IMG/VR virus record: IMGVR_UViG_3300023179_000371
Span: 1-29,898 of that record
DNA: 29,898 bases
Source: a virus
Strand: one strand, 5' to 3'
The position numbers and the translations under genes are program-made. Positions 21,645 through 29,304 of this stretch are shown in pieces. The notes beneath the pieces were generated by a model, which saw only the letters and a list, made by a program, of their open reading frames with translations, was not told the DNA's origin and did no database searches. The number at the start of each line of letters is the position of its first letter. Within the stretch, counting starts at the first letter, position 1.

Positions 21645-21854
21645 ATGGAAATTATAAAAAATAAAGCTAGATGGTCAGTTTATGCAAATAAATGTGTTAA
21701 GCATTATAATATCTCTAATGATAATATTTATGATGAACCAGAGCAATATCCATGTATCGCAATACCCCAGTTAATTTCTGATATAAATGGATCAAGAGTT
21801 AAATTTAATTTTGTTTATAAAAAAGATTGTCAAAAATTATTAAAAGCTTTATAA
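21645..21854 (+). CDS. 69-residue hypothetical protein
   Basis: 69 residues. Basic start (MEIIKNKARWSVYANKCVKH), a middle DNIYDEPEQYPCIAIPQLIS and a strand-rich end (VKFNFVYKKDCQKLLKAL). Three cysteines without an obvious metal pattern. No known family. It lies 29 nt before the tmRNA and may share its transcript, so it is either a small phage protein or the first cistron of a processed tmRNA precursor. Confidence 0.6.
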   Translation: MEIIKNKARWSVYANKCVKHYNISNDNIYDEPEQYPCIAIPQLISDINGSRVKFNFVYKKDCQKLLKAL

Positions 21855-21883
21855 TGTGTAAGATTAGTTAGTTCTTTCACATT

Positions 21884-22271
21884 GGGCGCGTACTGGTTTC
21901 GATTTTAAGAAAATAAATTGAAATGCAAGTGGAGGTTGAATCGAGGACTCCTTAAAAAGTTTCAATTATATTAACTGCCAAAACAGCTAAATATAAAGGT
22001 CATATCTCTGCTAGAGTTTCTCTAGTTGAGATGACCGCTTCTGTAGCCTAAGTTCTACAGCGTGACTACCTTGACACATCTATTGGATAGTTGCGTAATT
22101 AGATGTCTTATTATTTATAGTTTTTTTGTTCTATCAGTATTAAGTATTAAAAATAAAATCGCTAAGTATGTTTGTTCTTTATCTATACAAAGCTAAAAAT
22201 AAAAAGAACTAAACTTGTAGTATTTTAATTTAGATTTTTAAAAGACGAGGATTCAACTTCCTCCGCGTCCA
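21884..22271 (+). ncRNA. ssrA: tmRNA (transfer-messenger RNA), one-piece
   Basis: Rescues stalled ribosomes by acting as tRNA-Ala then as mRNA. The ends form a 7-bp acceptor, GGGCGCG at 21884-21890 with CGCGTCC at 22264-22270, followed by an A discriminator. The T arm is GAGGA-TTCAACT-TCCTC at 22247-22263. CCA is not encoded. An early helix pairs GGAG 21931-21934 with CTCC 21948-21951, as in PK1. The tag frame I prefer starts at GCC 21977, reads AKTAKYKG onward, and ends TASVA at a TAA (22049-22051). That stop lies in the loop of a CTGTAG/CTACAG hairpin, as usual for helix 5. A hairpin (ACATCTA 22076-22082 with TAGATGT 22100-22106) fits a later pseudoknot. The tag is about 24 residues and a strong hairpin lies inside it. 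The resume codon is inferred, the tmRNA is not in doubt. Confidence 0.93.
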
Positions 22272-22327
22272 AGTAAACGAATCTCTTCGTCTCCATTTTA
22301 ATATTAGAGATTTATCTTAGGATAAGA

Positions 22328-22339
22328 TATAATCTTTAT
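22328..22339 (+). promoter_or_regulatory. -10 element of the second HNH gene
   Basis: Perfect TATAAT at 22328-22333 followed by 6 nt and the ATG at 22340. No clear -35 (region about 17 nt upstream is TAGAGA). Same start geometry as the other leaderless-type genes. Confidence 0.45.
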
Positions 22340-22885
22340 ATGTCAATATCAACAGTAAAAGTAAAATGCGCGTATTGTGGAAATGAATTTCAAAAATTAA
22401 AATCAGAATACAATAGAAGAATTAAAAAGAAAAATGCAGGTTTTTTCTGCAATTTAAAATGTTCTGGAAATTATTTTGATACTAAACATTTAGCTAAATA
22501 TAGAAAAATCTATAGTAAAAATATTAAAAATTATTCATCAAATCGCTTAGATGAATATAGCTCATTAAAATACTATTTAAATAAATCTTTATATAGAAGT
22601 AAAAAGAAAGGCGTGAAGTCTGATTTAACTTTAGAATATTTAAAAGAACTTTGGAATAAACAAAATGGAATCTGCCCATATACAGGAATTAAAATGGAAC
22701 TTCCGAGAACAACAGCTGATGAAGATATCAAAAAAACTCCAACAAAAGCAAGTTTAGATCAAATTGTACCATCAAAAGGTTATATAAAAGGAAATGTAGA
22801 ATTTGTTTGTTATAGCGTTAATGTAGCAAAAAATGATTTCAGTAAACAACAAATGATAAATTTTATAAATCAAATTAAAAAATGA
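22340..22885 (+). CDS. HNH endonuclease with N-terminal zinc finger
   Basis: 181 residues. The zinc finger is CAYCGNEF followed by FFCNLKCSGNYF, a C-x2-C...C-x3-C arrangement. The nuclease core has NGICPYTGIKMELP, then KASLDQIVPSKGYIKGN and VEFVCYSVNVAKN, the N-G-x-C-x-Y-T-G and D-x-I-x-P-x-x-G-Y pattern of phage HNH enzymes. It lies directly after the tmRNA, where homing nucleases commonly insert next to RNA genes, and differs in sequence from the HNH at 2253-2765. No intron is visible. The start is supported by TATAAT 6 nt upstream. Confidence 0.85.
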   Translation: MSISTVKVKCAYCGNEFQKLKSEYNRRIKKKNAGFFCNLKCSGNYFDTKHLAKYRKIYSKNIKNYSSNRLDEYSSLKYYLNKSLYRSKKKGVKSDLTLEYLKELWNKQNGICPYTGIKMELPRTTADEDIKKTPTKASLDQIVPSKGYIKGNVEFVCYSVNVAKNDFSKQQMINFINQIKK

Positions 22886-22986
22886 AAATTAATGTATTAC
22901 GCACAAAAATAATCAATTAACAAGTAATAAATGCTTATAAATTGAATTTTTGGTTTGTATCTCAAAAAGGATATCATAGTGGATTA

Positions 22987-23023
22987 TTGATTTTTGATAA
23001 AACTTTAGTGTAATTTAAGCGAA
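22987..23023 (+). promoter_or_regulatory. AGTGTAAT-class promoter of the virion gene block
   Basis: AGTGTAAT with TGTAAT at 23009-23014, ending 9 nt before the ATG at 23024, and TTGATT at 22987-22992, 16 nt upstream of the TGTAAT. The same hexamer pair precedes the HNH gene at 2765. Likely start of the late block. Confidence 0.45.
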
Positions 23024-24370
23024 ATGATTAATAACATTACAAGCAATGATGGTAGTGAAAAAAGAATTGGATTAGTTTATAATAGTGATAGCGGTTATTA
23101 CCAAGGTTTTGATTTTAGTAAAATAGATGATATTGAATCTCTTTTAAGAAATCCACCTTTAGCTGACGCATTTGGTAGACAAAGAATTTCTGAACCATAT
23201 ACTCTAGCAGATTACTCTCATGTTTATGGAGAAGAAACTGAACTTCTACAAAAAACTAGTGGAAATAATTCTTATATAAATTTTGATATCTCTAAAGCTA
23301 GAGCAGTTTTAGTAGTTGGCACAGGAGTTAATGATTTCACCATTCATCAAAGTAGAATGTATCATCATTATATGCCCGGCAAAAGTCAATTAACTTTTCA
23401 AAGTTTTAACCTTGGCGCTCCAAGATCAGGAACAAATAAAAGAGTTGGTTTATTTGATAATAATAATGGAATATTTTTTGAACAAAGTGGAGATGGAACA
23501 TTATCTTTAGTTTTAAGAAGCGATGTTTCTGGAAATATTCAAGACCAAAGATTCTCACAAAATAATTGGAACATAGATCAATGCAATGGAAATGGTCCAT
23601 CAAAATTTAATTTAGATATTACAAAAACTCAATTATTCACATCAGATTTTCAATGGTTAGGCGTTGGAACTGTAAGAGCAGGATTTGTGCATAATGGAGA
23701 TGCAATTATTGCACATGAATTTTATAATAGCAATTTTAAAGATTCTGTATATTGGAGTAATCCAAATTTACCAGTTAGATGTGAATTAAGAAATTATGCA
23801 AGTGGTGCAGGAATAACTGGATCAATGGATCAAATTTGCGCAACAGTTATAAGTGAAGGTGGATATAAAGAAGCAGGAGTAGATTTTTCTGCAACTACAA
23901 ATGGTCCAATATCTGTAAATGCTACAAAAATACCATTAATTGCTATTCGATTAAAAACTGGATATTATGGTAAACCAAATAGAAGCGTAGTAAGATTAGG
24001 ACAAGCCTCAGTTTATTCATTAAATCAACCAGTTCAATTTGAATTTTGGAGATTAACAGGAAATGGTAATATTGTAGGTGGGAGTTGGGTTAGTGCGAAT
24101 AATGAAAGTGTTGTAGAATATAATAATACAGCATCAAGCTTGACTACAACTAGTGGGCTTATGATAAATGCAGGGTATGTTGCTGCTGGAGGTCCAGCTG
24201 GAAATCCAGTAGGAACATCTACAAATTTTCAAGATATTACTACTGCAAAAAGAGGTTATATTAGTCAAAATATAGATAGCACAGAAAGCAATATTTTTGT
24301 AATTACAGCTACAGGATTAAATGGAGCGACAAGTGCATTTGCATCAGTTCAATGGCGAGAAACTAGATAA
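23024..24370 (+). CDS. phage virion structural protein, large beta-rich
   Basis: 448 residues. Mostly strand-rich with many Gly, Asn and Ser. The stretches LADAFGRQRISEP, then RMYHHYMPGKSQLTFQSFNLG, NKRVGLFDNNNGIFFEQSGDG and LRSDVSGNIQDQRFSQNNWN are typical of a conserved phage structural protein found in cyanophage- and T4-like virions, usually listed as tail or capsid decoration protein. No signal peptide. It is the first of a run of virion-like genes read in one direction. I am confident that it is structural; its location in the particle is not clear. Confidence 0.7.
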   Translation: MINNITSNDGSEKRIGLVYNSDSGYYQGFDFSKIDDIESLLRNPPLADAFGRQRISEPYTLADYSHVYGEETELLQKTSGNNSYINFDISKARAVLVVGTGVNDFTIHQSRMYHHYMPGKSQLTFQSFNLGAPRSGTNKRVGLFDNNNGIFFEQSGDGTLSLVLRSDVSGNIQDQRFSQNNWNIDQCNGNGPSKFNLDITKTQLFTSDFQWLGVGTVRAGFVHNGDAIIAHEFYNSNFKDSVYWSNPNLPVRCELRNYASGAGITGSMDQICATVISEGGYKEAGVDFSATTNGPISVNATKIPLIAIRLKTGYYGKPNRSVVRLGQASVYSLNQPVQFEFWRLTGNGNIVGGSWVSANNESVVEYNNTASSLTTTSGLMINAGYVAAGGPAGNPVGTSTNFQDITTAKRGYISQNIDSTESNIFVITATGLNGATSAFASVQWRETR

Positions 24371-24385
24371 TATTTAGTATTTTTT

Positions 24386-24402
24386 AGTGTAATATAAATA
24401 TT
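24386..24402 (+). promoter_or_regulatory. AGTGTAAT element of the 97-residue gene
   Basis: AGTGTAAT with TGTAAT at 24388-24393 ends 9 nt before the ATG at 24403. No -35 is recognisable. Same form and distance as at 23024. Confidence 0.4.
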
Positions 24403-24696
24403 ATGGAACAATTTAGAGATTCAGGATTTGAAAAACTTTCATTGATAAGCGGAAACGCTAATCCCGGTTTGGTAGCACCTCAACCACCAACTAATAAAAG
24501 TGTATTTTTGCTTGGCGTTCATTCTACAGGAGCCACTACTTTAACTCAAGGTAGTGCTACTGGTCCATTAATTATGTATGTTGGCGCAGGAAATTCTAAT
24601 TTCCCATCAACAGTTCAAGTTCCAAATAATAGCGGAGTCTATAGTTCTGTTGGTGGCGTTTCTGTATTTTATTATATTGCAGACGCAGTAGTGTAA
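24403..24696 (+). CDS. small virion-like protein
   Basis: 97 residues. A short helical N-terminus (MEQFRDSGFEKLSLISGN) precedes a Gly/Ser/Thr-rich beta domain (KSVFLLGVHSTGATTLTQGS and YVGAGNSNFPSTVQVPNNSG), ending VSVFYYIADAVV. This is typical of small tail or head decoration proteins that co-occur with the large structural protein upstream. No assignment to a known family. AGTGTAAT sits 9 nt before its ATG. Confidence 0.6.
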   Translation: MEQFRDSGFEKLSLISGNANPGLVAPQPPTNKSVFLLGVHSTGATTLTQGSATGPLIMYVGAGNSNFPSTVQVPNNSGVYSSVGGVSVFYYIADAVV

Positions 24697-24700
24697 TTTT

Positions 24701-25909
24701 ATGAAAAAAGAACTAGAGATTGATTTTAGTTCTATTTTAGCTGAAAAGAAAAAAGGCAAAGCTCCACTTAATAAACCATTTCGTCTTCCTTCTGGAAGTA
24801 AAAAGAAATTTGGTGTTTATGTTAAAAATGATAAAGGTAATATTGTAATAGTTAAATTTGGTGATCCAAATATGTCTATTAAAAGAGATGATCCAGCTAG
24901 ACGCAAAGCTTATAGATCAAGGCATGGTTGTGATACTAGTCGTCGTGGTCCAAAATGGAAAGCCAACTACTGGAGCTGTTTAATGTGGAGTAAAAAACCA
25001 GTAAGTAAAATTACAGCTAGTGAAGAAGAAATAACTTTAGAAGTTGATATTCAAGCTAAAAGCAAAGGTCTTTGGTATAATATTCAACAAAAAAAGAAAA
25101 AAATGGGTAAAAATTATCGCCCAGCACCAGAAGGCTCAAAAGATCGTCCAACACCAGAAGCAATTAAAAAAGCTCAAGCTAGTGATTATTTAAACGAAGA
25201 ATACGAATGGGATGGCGAAACAGAATTTGATCAATCTGAATTATTAAAAATAGATCAAACTCTTGCTCAAGTTGAAGAAGTAGAAGATCCAGAAGAAGAA
25301 TTGCAAGAATATAAAGATGATTTTTATGGAATGATTGTGGGATCAATTAATTCAATTAAAGCTCATGCAGAAAATGTTCTAAATAAATTAAACGATCCAA
25401 TGGTAAGAGAAAATTTAACAGAACCATTCCTACAACAAGTAGCCGCACTTGCTGAAGATTATATGATTACAATTCATAATTTTGCTTTATTTAATAAAGA
25501 AGATGAATCTGTTGCTCAAATGACAGGGCCAATTGATGATTATGTTTCTAAAGAATCCAAAAAAACAGATAATTGGTCAACTCCAATTAATGAATATACT
25601 CAATCAAATTCAATTTTTAATGTAGGTGATAAAATTAGAAATATTAATCCATATTGCAAACATTATGGTAGTGAAGGTATAGTTAAAGAAATTAGAGATC
25701 TTCCAGAAGATATGGGTTATGCAGTAATTTACGAATGCACAAATGATGGTTCAACTTGGAAAAAAGGAGATATCCTTGGTAAAACAGAAATTCAACTTCA
25801 AAAAATTAGTGAAGCAAAGTGGAGTAAAGAATATAAAGATAGTATTGATTGCAATAATCCAAAAGGCTTCTCTCAAAGAGCACATTGTCAAAGTTTAAAA
25901 AAGAAATAA
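24701..25909 (+). CDS. multidomain phage protein with DUF5872-like segment
   Basis: 402 residues, at least four parts. Residues 20-100 carry FRLPSGSKKKFGVYVKNDKG, then FGDPNMSIKRDDPARRKAYR and RHGCDTSRRGPKWKANYWSC, a conserved phage module. Residues about 121-160 (SKGLWYNIQQKKKKMGKNYR and PTPEAIKKAQAS) match the DUF5872 type. The middle is an acidic helical segment, then a KOW/SH3-like strand group (FNVGDKIRNINPYCKHYGSEG, VIYECTNDGSTW). The C-terminus SIDCNNPKGFSQRAHCQSLK is a tail found on other phage proteins. Single residues such as these Cys/His may bind metal. The gene sits in the virion block. Domain-level function unknown. Confidence 0.6.
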   Translation: MKKELEIDFSSILAEKKKGKAPLNKPFRLPSGSKKKFGVYVKNDKGNIVIVKFGDPNMSIKRDDPARRKAYRSRHGCDTSRRGPKWKANYWSCLMWSKKPVSKITASEEEITLEVDIQAKSKGLWYNIQQKKKKMGKNYRPAPEGSKDRPTPEAIKKAQASDYLNEEYEWDGETEFDQSELLKIDQTLAQVEEVEDPEEELQEYKDDFYGMIVGSINSIKAHAENVLNKLNDPMVRENLTEPFLQQVAALAEDYMITIHNFALFNKEDESVAQMTGPIDDYVSKESKKTDNWSTPINEYTQSNSIFNVGDKIRNINPYCKHYGSEGIVKEIRDLPEDMGYAVIYECTNDGSTWKKGDILGKTEIQLQKISEAKWSKEYKDSIDCNNPKGFSQRAHCQSLKKK

Positions 25910-25913
25910 TTTT

Positions 25914-26294
25914 ATGGCAAATGAAGGCCTAATATTTCCTAAGTTGAATGAAAGACAAAAAGATCTTTATCTAAAAATAGTTACGAATTTACAAACTTAT
26001 GGGTATTTTGATAGAGGAACTGGATCTAACGGAATTCAATATTTAAGTGCAGATCAAAATCCTTTTAAAGAACAAAATCTTGAATGTGAATATTGTGTAT
26101 TTTATTATCTTGAAGGAGATAAACCAAGATGCGAATTAATTCAAGGCAATATTGATGAAGAAGGATGGTGCAAATTTTGGATAATCAGCGAAGAAGATAT
26201 AAAGAAAGAATCTCAAGCTGCTTTCAGAGTTTTAAATAATAAAACTAAAACTTTTGAAGTATCATATAGATTGGATGATAAACAAACAAAATAA
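25914..26294 (+). CDS. small four-cysteine protein, HiPIP-like pattern
   Basis: 126 residues. Four cysteines stand in the order C58-x2-C61-x11-C73-x12-C86, with CVFYYLEGDKPRCELIQGN followed by EEGWCKFWII, a layout seen in phage proteins that resemble high-potential iron-sulphur proteins or a structural zinc site. The C-terminus is charged and contains ESQAAFRVLNNKTKTFEVSYR. Function unknown; it is often found near virion genes in large phages. It begins 4 nt after the preceding stop, and the next gene starts within its last codons. Confidence 0.65.
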   Translation: MANEGLIFPKLNERQKDLYLKIVTNLQTYGYFDRGTGSNGIQYLSADQNPFKEQNLECEYCVFYYLEGDKPRCELIQGNIDEEGWCKFWIISEEDIKKESQAAFRVLNNKTKTFEVSYRLDDKQTK

Positions 26295-26805
26295 ATTTTG
26301 GAATTGGAAATCGAAAACATTATCTGTTGGATTTATATTAATCGTATCTTGGGCATCCTGTCTAAAAATTGGTTTCGAACTTAAAAAATATAGCAATATA
26401 ACAAATCTTCCTAATTCTTGTTTTGTTGACGCGATGATTTATGCTTCTCAATGTAATCTTCTTTTAACCACAAACACAGAAATATGGAATAGTGTTTATG
26501 GTTTTATTTTTCATTATAAAGATGATCAAGAAAATATCCTTGGCCATGCAATTTGTGTTTTTGAATATAAAAATAATTTATGGGTATATGATCCTAATTG
26601 GGGCACATCACCAATATGTCAAACTGGAGATAAAAAACAATATAGGGAAAAAATAAGATTATACATTAATGAACATTACCCTATAATAGTAATAGAGGAT
26701 TTCATGCTGAATGATTGGACATATGTTCAAAAAATAAAGAAAAATAAAATGAACAAATCTTATCAAGAGGTGTCTATACATTTAGATGAGGATAAAAAGG
26801 AGTAA
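26275..26805 (+). CDS. membrane-anchored papain/transglutaminase-like cysteine hydrolase candidate
   Basis: 176 residues from the ATG at 26275, which overlaps the previous gene by 20 nt (an upstream TTG at 26254 is possible). Residues 17-33 form a membrane span (LSVGFILIVSWASCLKIGF). The rest shows a plausible Cys-His-Asp triad: Cys49 (LPNSCFVDAMIYA), His91 (GHAICVFEY) and Asp106 (LWVYDPNWGT), the order and context of papain-like or transglutaminase-like folds. It could cleave or cross-link proteins at the membrane. It directly precedes the PEP-CTERM protein gene, so that protein is the most obvious candidate partner, but this is inference. Not an exosortase: that family is multi-span. Confidence 0.5.
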   Translation: MINKQNKFWNWKSKTLSVGFILIVSWASCLKIGFELKKYSNITNLPNSCFVDAMIYASQCNLLLTTNTEIWNSVYGFIFHYKDDQENILGHAICVFEYKNNLWVYDPNWGTSPICQTGDKKQYREKIRLYINEHYPIIVIEDFMLNDWTYVQKIKKNKMNKSYQEVSIHLDEDKKE

Positions 26806-26811
26806 GTAAAT
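26797..26811 (+). promoter_or_regulatory. strong Shine-Dalgarno of the PEP-CTERM gene
   Basis: AAGGAG at 26797-26802 with 9 nt to the ATG at 26812. It is the only perfect, well-spaced site I find; most genes in the window lack one. Confidence 0.75.
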
Positions 26812-29304
26812 ATGAAAATAAACCTATTAAAAAGGTTACTAAAAAATACAGCCGCAAATTTAATTGCGGCTTTTTTAATGTCTGGATCTCTAGGGAATTC
26901 TGCGGTATTTTTATGGAATAATACTGGATCAGCATGGACATCAGGTACTAGTTGGACAAATGGCGTTCAACCTACTTCTACTAGCTCAAGCACAACAACA
27001 GATGAAGTTCAGTTTGGTAATTTTGGGGTCAACTTTAATACTGTTGATTTGACTTCTAGTAGGTCTGTTAAAAATCTTACATTTTTAACAAATGCAAATG
27101 CATATACATTTACAACTGCATCTGCAAAAGTATTAACTATTAGTGCGGGACTTACAAATAATTCAAGTGCAACTCAAACATTTAATTTAGTTGTAGAAAA
27201 TGCTAATGCTAGTAACACTTGGTATCAAACATCTGGTGGAACTATGATATTTAATAATTTAGTTACCTTGACTACCGCATCTTCATCTACATCTAGAACA
27301 TTAACTCTTGCTGGTGGCGGCACGTTTACATTTAATAATTCTTTAAATCAAGGCGGTTTAGCTACCGCAGGAAAAGTAGTTATTAATAATGCTGGAGGCA
27401 TAGTTAATCTTACTAGCGCCAATACACTTGGAGGTGGAATACAAATAACAGCCGGTACTGTTAATTTTAATAATGCTGGATCATTAGGCACTGGCATATT
27501 AGAATTAGGAGCAACAACTGGAACCAGTTATGGAAATAGTATATTGAATAATTCCTCTGGTTCAGCAATAAATTTAACTGGCATTACAGGATTAATATGG
27601 TCTGGCACAACCCCAGCAGGAATTCAAATTGGAACATCTTCTAGTACCTCTGCAAATAATATAGATTTTGGAAGCGGATTAGTAACTACAACTACTTCTA
27701 GAGCTATGAATATTGCTGGAACTGGCGTTACAATTTCAATGGGAACTCTTACAACAACTGGGACAAGCAATGGTTATACATATACATTTGATGGAGTTGG
27801 AAATACTATAGATTTGGATGGATGGAAAATTAGCACAGCAGTAACTCCTATTCAAAATGTAGTTCATCAATTAAAAGGTTCAGCTAATTTAAATGTAGGT
27901 ACTATTGAAAATGGCACAGCTGGCTGGACAAATGGTATTGAAATTAATGGAGGCGGTATAAATAGATTAACTGGAAATAATACTTATACTGGAACAACAT
28001 CATTTTTAAATGGAACAAATTATATATCTGGTAATAATAATGCAGCGACAGGAAATGTAAGTATTGCTGGTACATCTGGATCTGGAAAAACACCATTAGT
28101 AAGATTAGATTCTGTTAATGCAATTTCTAGTTCAAGCAGTTTAATCGGATCAACAAGCACAACAACAACTGGAACATTAGATTTTAATGCCAGTACGAAT
28201 TATGTATTTAATTCTTTTCTTGGTAATAATATGATTTTTACTAATTCATATGGTCAAGTGAGTGTTGTTACTTTTACAAACGCAGCAAATACTATTACTT
28301 CATCTGCTGGTACAAGTGGGGGCAGATCATTATTAAATAATAGCTCTGATTTAACTATAGTATTTGATGGAAATATAGATATTGGATCTAGTTCTACAGG
28401 ATTAAACAATACTCTTGGTGGAGTCGGTAATTGGCTTGTTAAAGGGAATATATTCAGCACAACAATAAACTCTACAAGAGGTTTAAATAAAACTGGTGCA
28501 GGACTTTTAGAACTACGAGGTGCAAATAATTATAATGGAGATACAGTAATATCTGGCGGAACTTTATTAATTGCAACCAATGCTTCTATTAGTGGAAGTA
28601 CCACTCAATTAAGCGGTGGTACTCTTGATGTTAGAGGAACAATAGCAGGAGTTAATCAAACTGGTGGAACATTATTAATATCTGGCACAGCAGGAACAAC
28701 TGTAGTAAATGCTGGCACATCTACAGTAAATGCTGGTGGCGTAATTGGAAATACAACGATCAATGGAAGTTTATTATCAATAAATGGAAGTGCAGGAGAT
28801 GTTATGGTAAATACAGGAGGTACATTAGGTGGCTCTGGTAGTGTGCAAACCCTAACTCTAAATGGCGGTACTGTGGCTCCGGGCAATAGTCCGGGTCTGC
28901 TAACTGCTTATGAGTTAAATGGAGCGAATGGAACATTCCTTTTCCAACTTGGCGCGCCCACTACCAGAGGCATCACATATGATGCAATAAATGTAACAAA
29001 TTTATTAACTCTTGGGGCGAATACAAATTTTACATTTGAAGTATTAGATAATTATAATTTTTATAGCGGAGATTCATATGATCTATTTGACTTTGGAAGT
29101 ATTGACTCAACTAGTTTTGATATAACAAAATTAAATGTTGCATTACCAACTTTAAATTCAAATGATTTGAGTTGGGATGTAAGTTCTTTTACAACAGATG
29201 GAATAATTAGCGTTATTAGTGTCCCAGAGCCATCAGCACTTCAAATGTTAGGAATTGGTTTGATTTCTTTATTAGCTTTTCGTAGAATAAATAAAAATGG
29301 ATAA
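26812..29304 (+). CDS. exported PEP-CTERM protein with autotransporter-associated beta-strand repeats
   Basis: 830 residues. A signal peptide (basic KRLLKN, then ANLIAAFLMSGSLG ending GNSA near residue 31) precedes SAVFLWNNTGSAWTSG, a W-rich opening of this family. The body is almost entirely Gly/Asn/Thr/Ser-rich beta repeats, with GLNKTGAGLLELRGANNYNG followed by TVISGGTLLI as a clear autotransporter-associated repeat and NNTYTGTTSFLNGTNYISGN as another. A non-repeat region precedes SVPEPSALQMLG, a hydrophobic span, and an FRR basic end: the PEP-CTERM sorting signal, cut by host exosortase. This is typical of host surface proteins in Verrucomicrobia and Planctomycetes, so it is probably acquired. 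Likely surface-exposed in an infected cell, perhaps for adhesion or superinfection exclusion. Confidence 0.88.
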   Translation: MKINLLKRLLKNTAANLIAAFLMSGSLGNSAVFLWNNTGSAWTSGTSWTNGVQPTSTSSSTTTDEVQFGNFGVNFNTVDLTSSRSVKNLTFLTNANAYTFTTASAKVLTISAGLTNNSSATQTFNLVVENANASNTWYQTSGGTMIFNNLVTLTTASSSTSRTLTLAGGGTFTFNNSLNQGGLATAGKVVINNAGGIVNLTSANTLGGGIQITAGTVNFNNAGSLGTGILELGATTGTSYGNSILNNSSGSAINLTGITGLIWSGTTPAGIQIGTSSSTSANNIDFGSGLVTTTTSRAMNIAGTGVTISMGTLTTTGTSNGYTYTFDGVGNTIDLDGWKISTAVTPIQNVVHQLKGSANLNVGTIENGTAGWTNGIEINGGGINRLTGNNTYTGTTSFLNGTNYISGNNNAATGNVSIAGTSGSGKTPLVRLDSVNAISSSSSLIGSTSTTTTGTLDFNASTNYVFNSFLGNNMIFTNSYGQVSVVTFTNAANTITSSAGTSGGRSLLNNSSDLTIVFDGNIDIGSSSTGLNNTLGGVGNWLVKGNIFSTTINSTRGLNKTGAGLLELRGANNYNGDTVISGGTLLIATNASISGSTTQLSGGTLDVRGTIAGVNQTGGTLLISGTAGTTVVNAGTSTVNAGGVIGNTTINGSLLSINGSAGDVMVNTGGTLGGSGSVQTLTLNGGTVAPGNSPGLLTAYELNGANGTFLFQLGAPTTRGITYDAINVTNLLTLGANTNFTFEVLDNYNFYSGDSYDLFDFGSIDSTSFDITKLNVALPTLNSNDLSWDVSSFTTDGIISVISVPEPSALQMLGIGLISLLAFRRINKNG
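26850..26876 (+). terminator. intrinsic-terminator-like hairpin inside the PEP-CTERM gene
   Basis: AGCCGCAA (26850-26857) pairs with TTGCGGCT (26864-26871), an 8-bp stem with five G-C pairs and a 6-nt loop, followed by TTTTT (26872-26876). A smaller AACCT/AGGTT hairpin (26821-26825 with 26833-26837) lies upstream. The stem encodes signal-peptide residues. It looks like a textbook terminator placed 38 nt into a coding region. Confidence 0.7.

Noticed and set aside
24690-24700. AGTGTAAT directly before the start at 24701
   Set aside because: It is only 3 nt from the ATG and the TAA is the stop of the previous gene, so it is probably coincidence.
26275-26805. Exosortase for the PEP-CTERM protein
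   Set aside because: Exosortases have about eight membrane spans; this protein has one and a different catalytic layout.
28254-28886. Antisense ORFs of 68 and 76 codons in the PEP-CTERM gene
   Set aside because: They are mirror readings of the Gly/Thr/Asn repeats (runs of Pro and Val) with no upstream signal.
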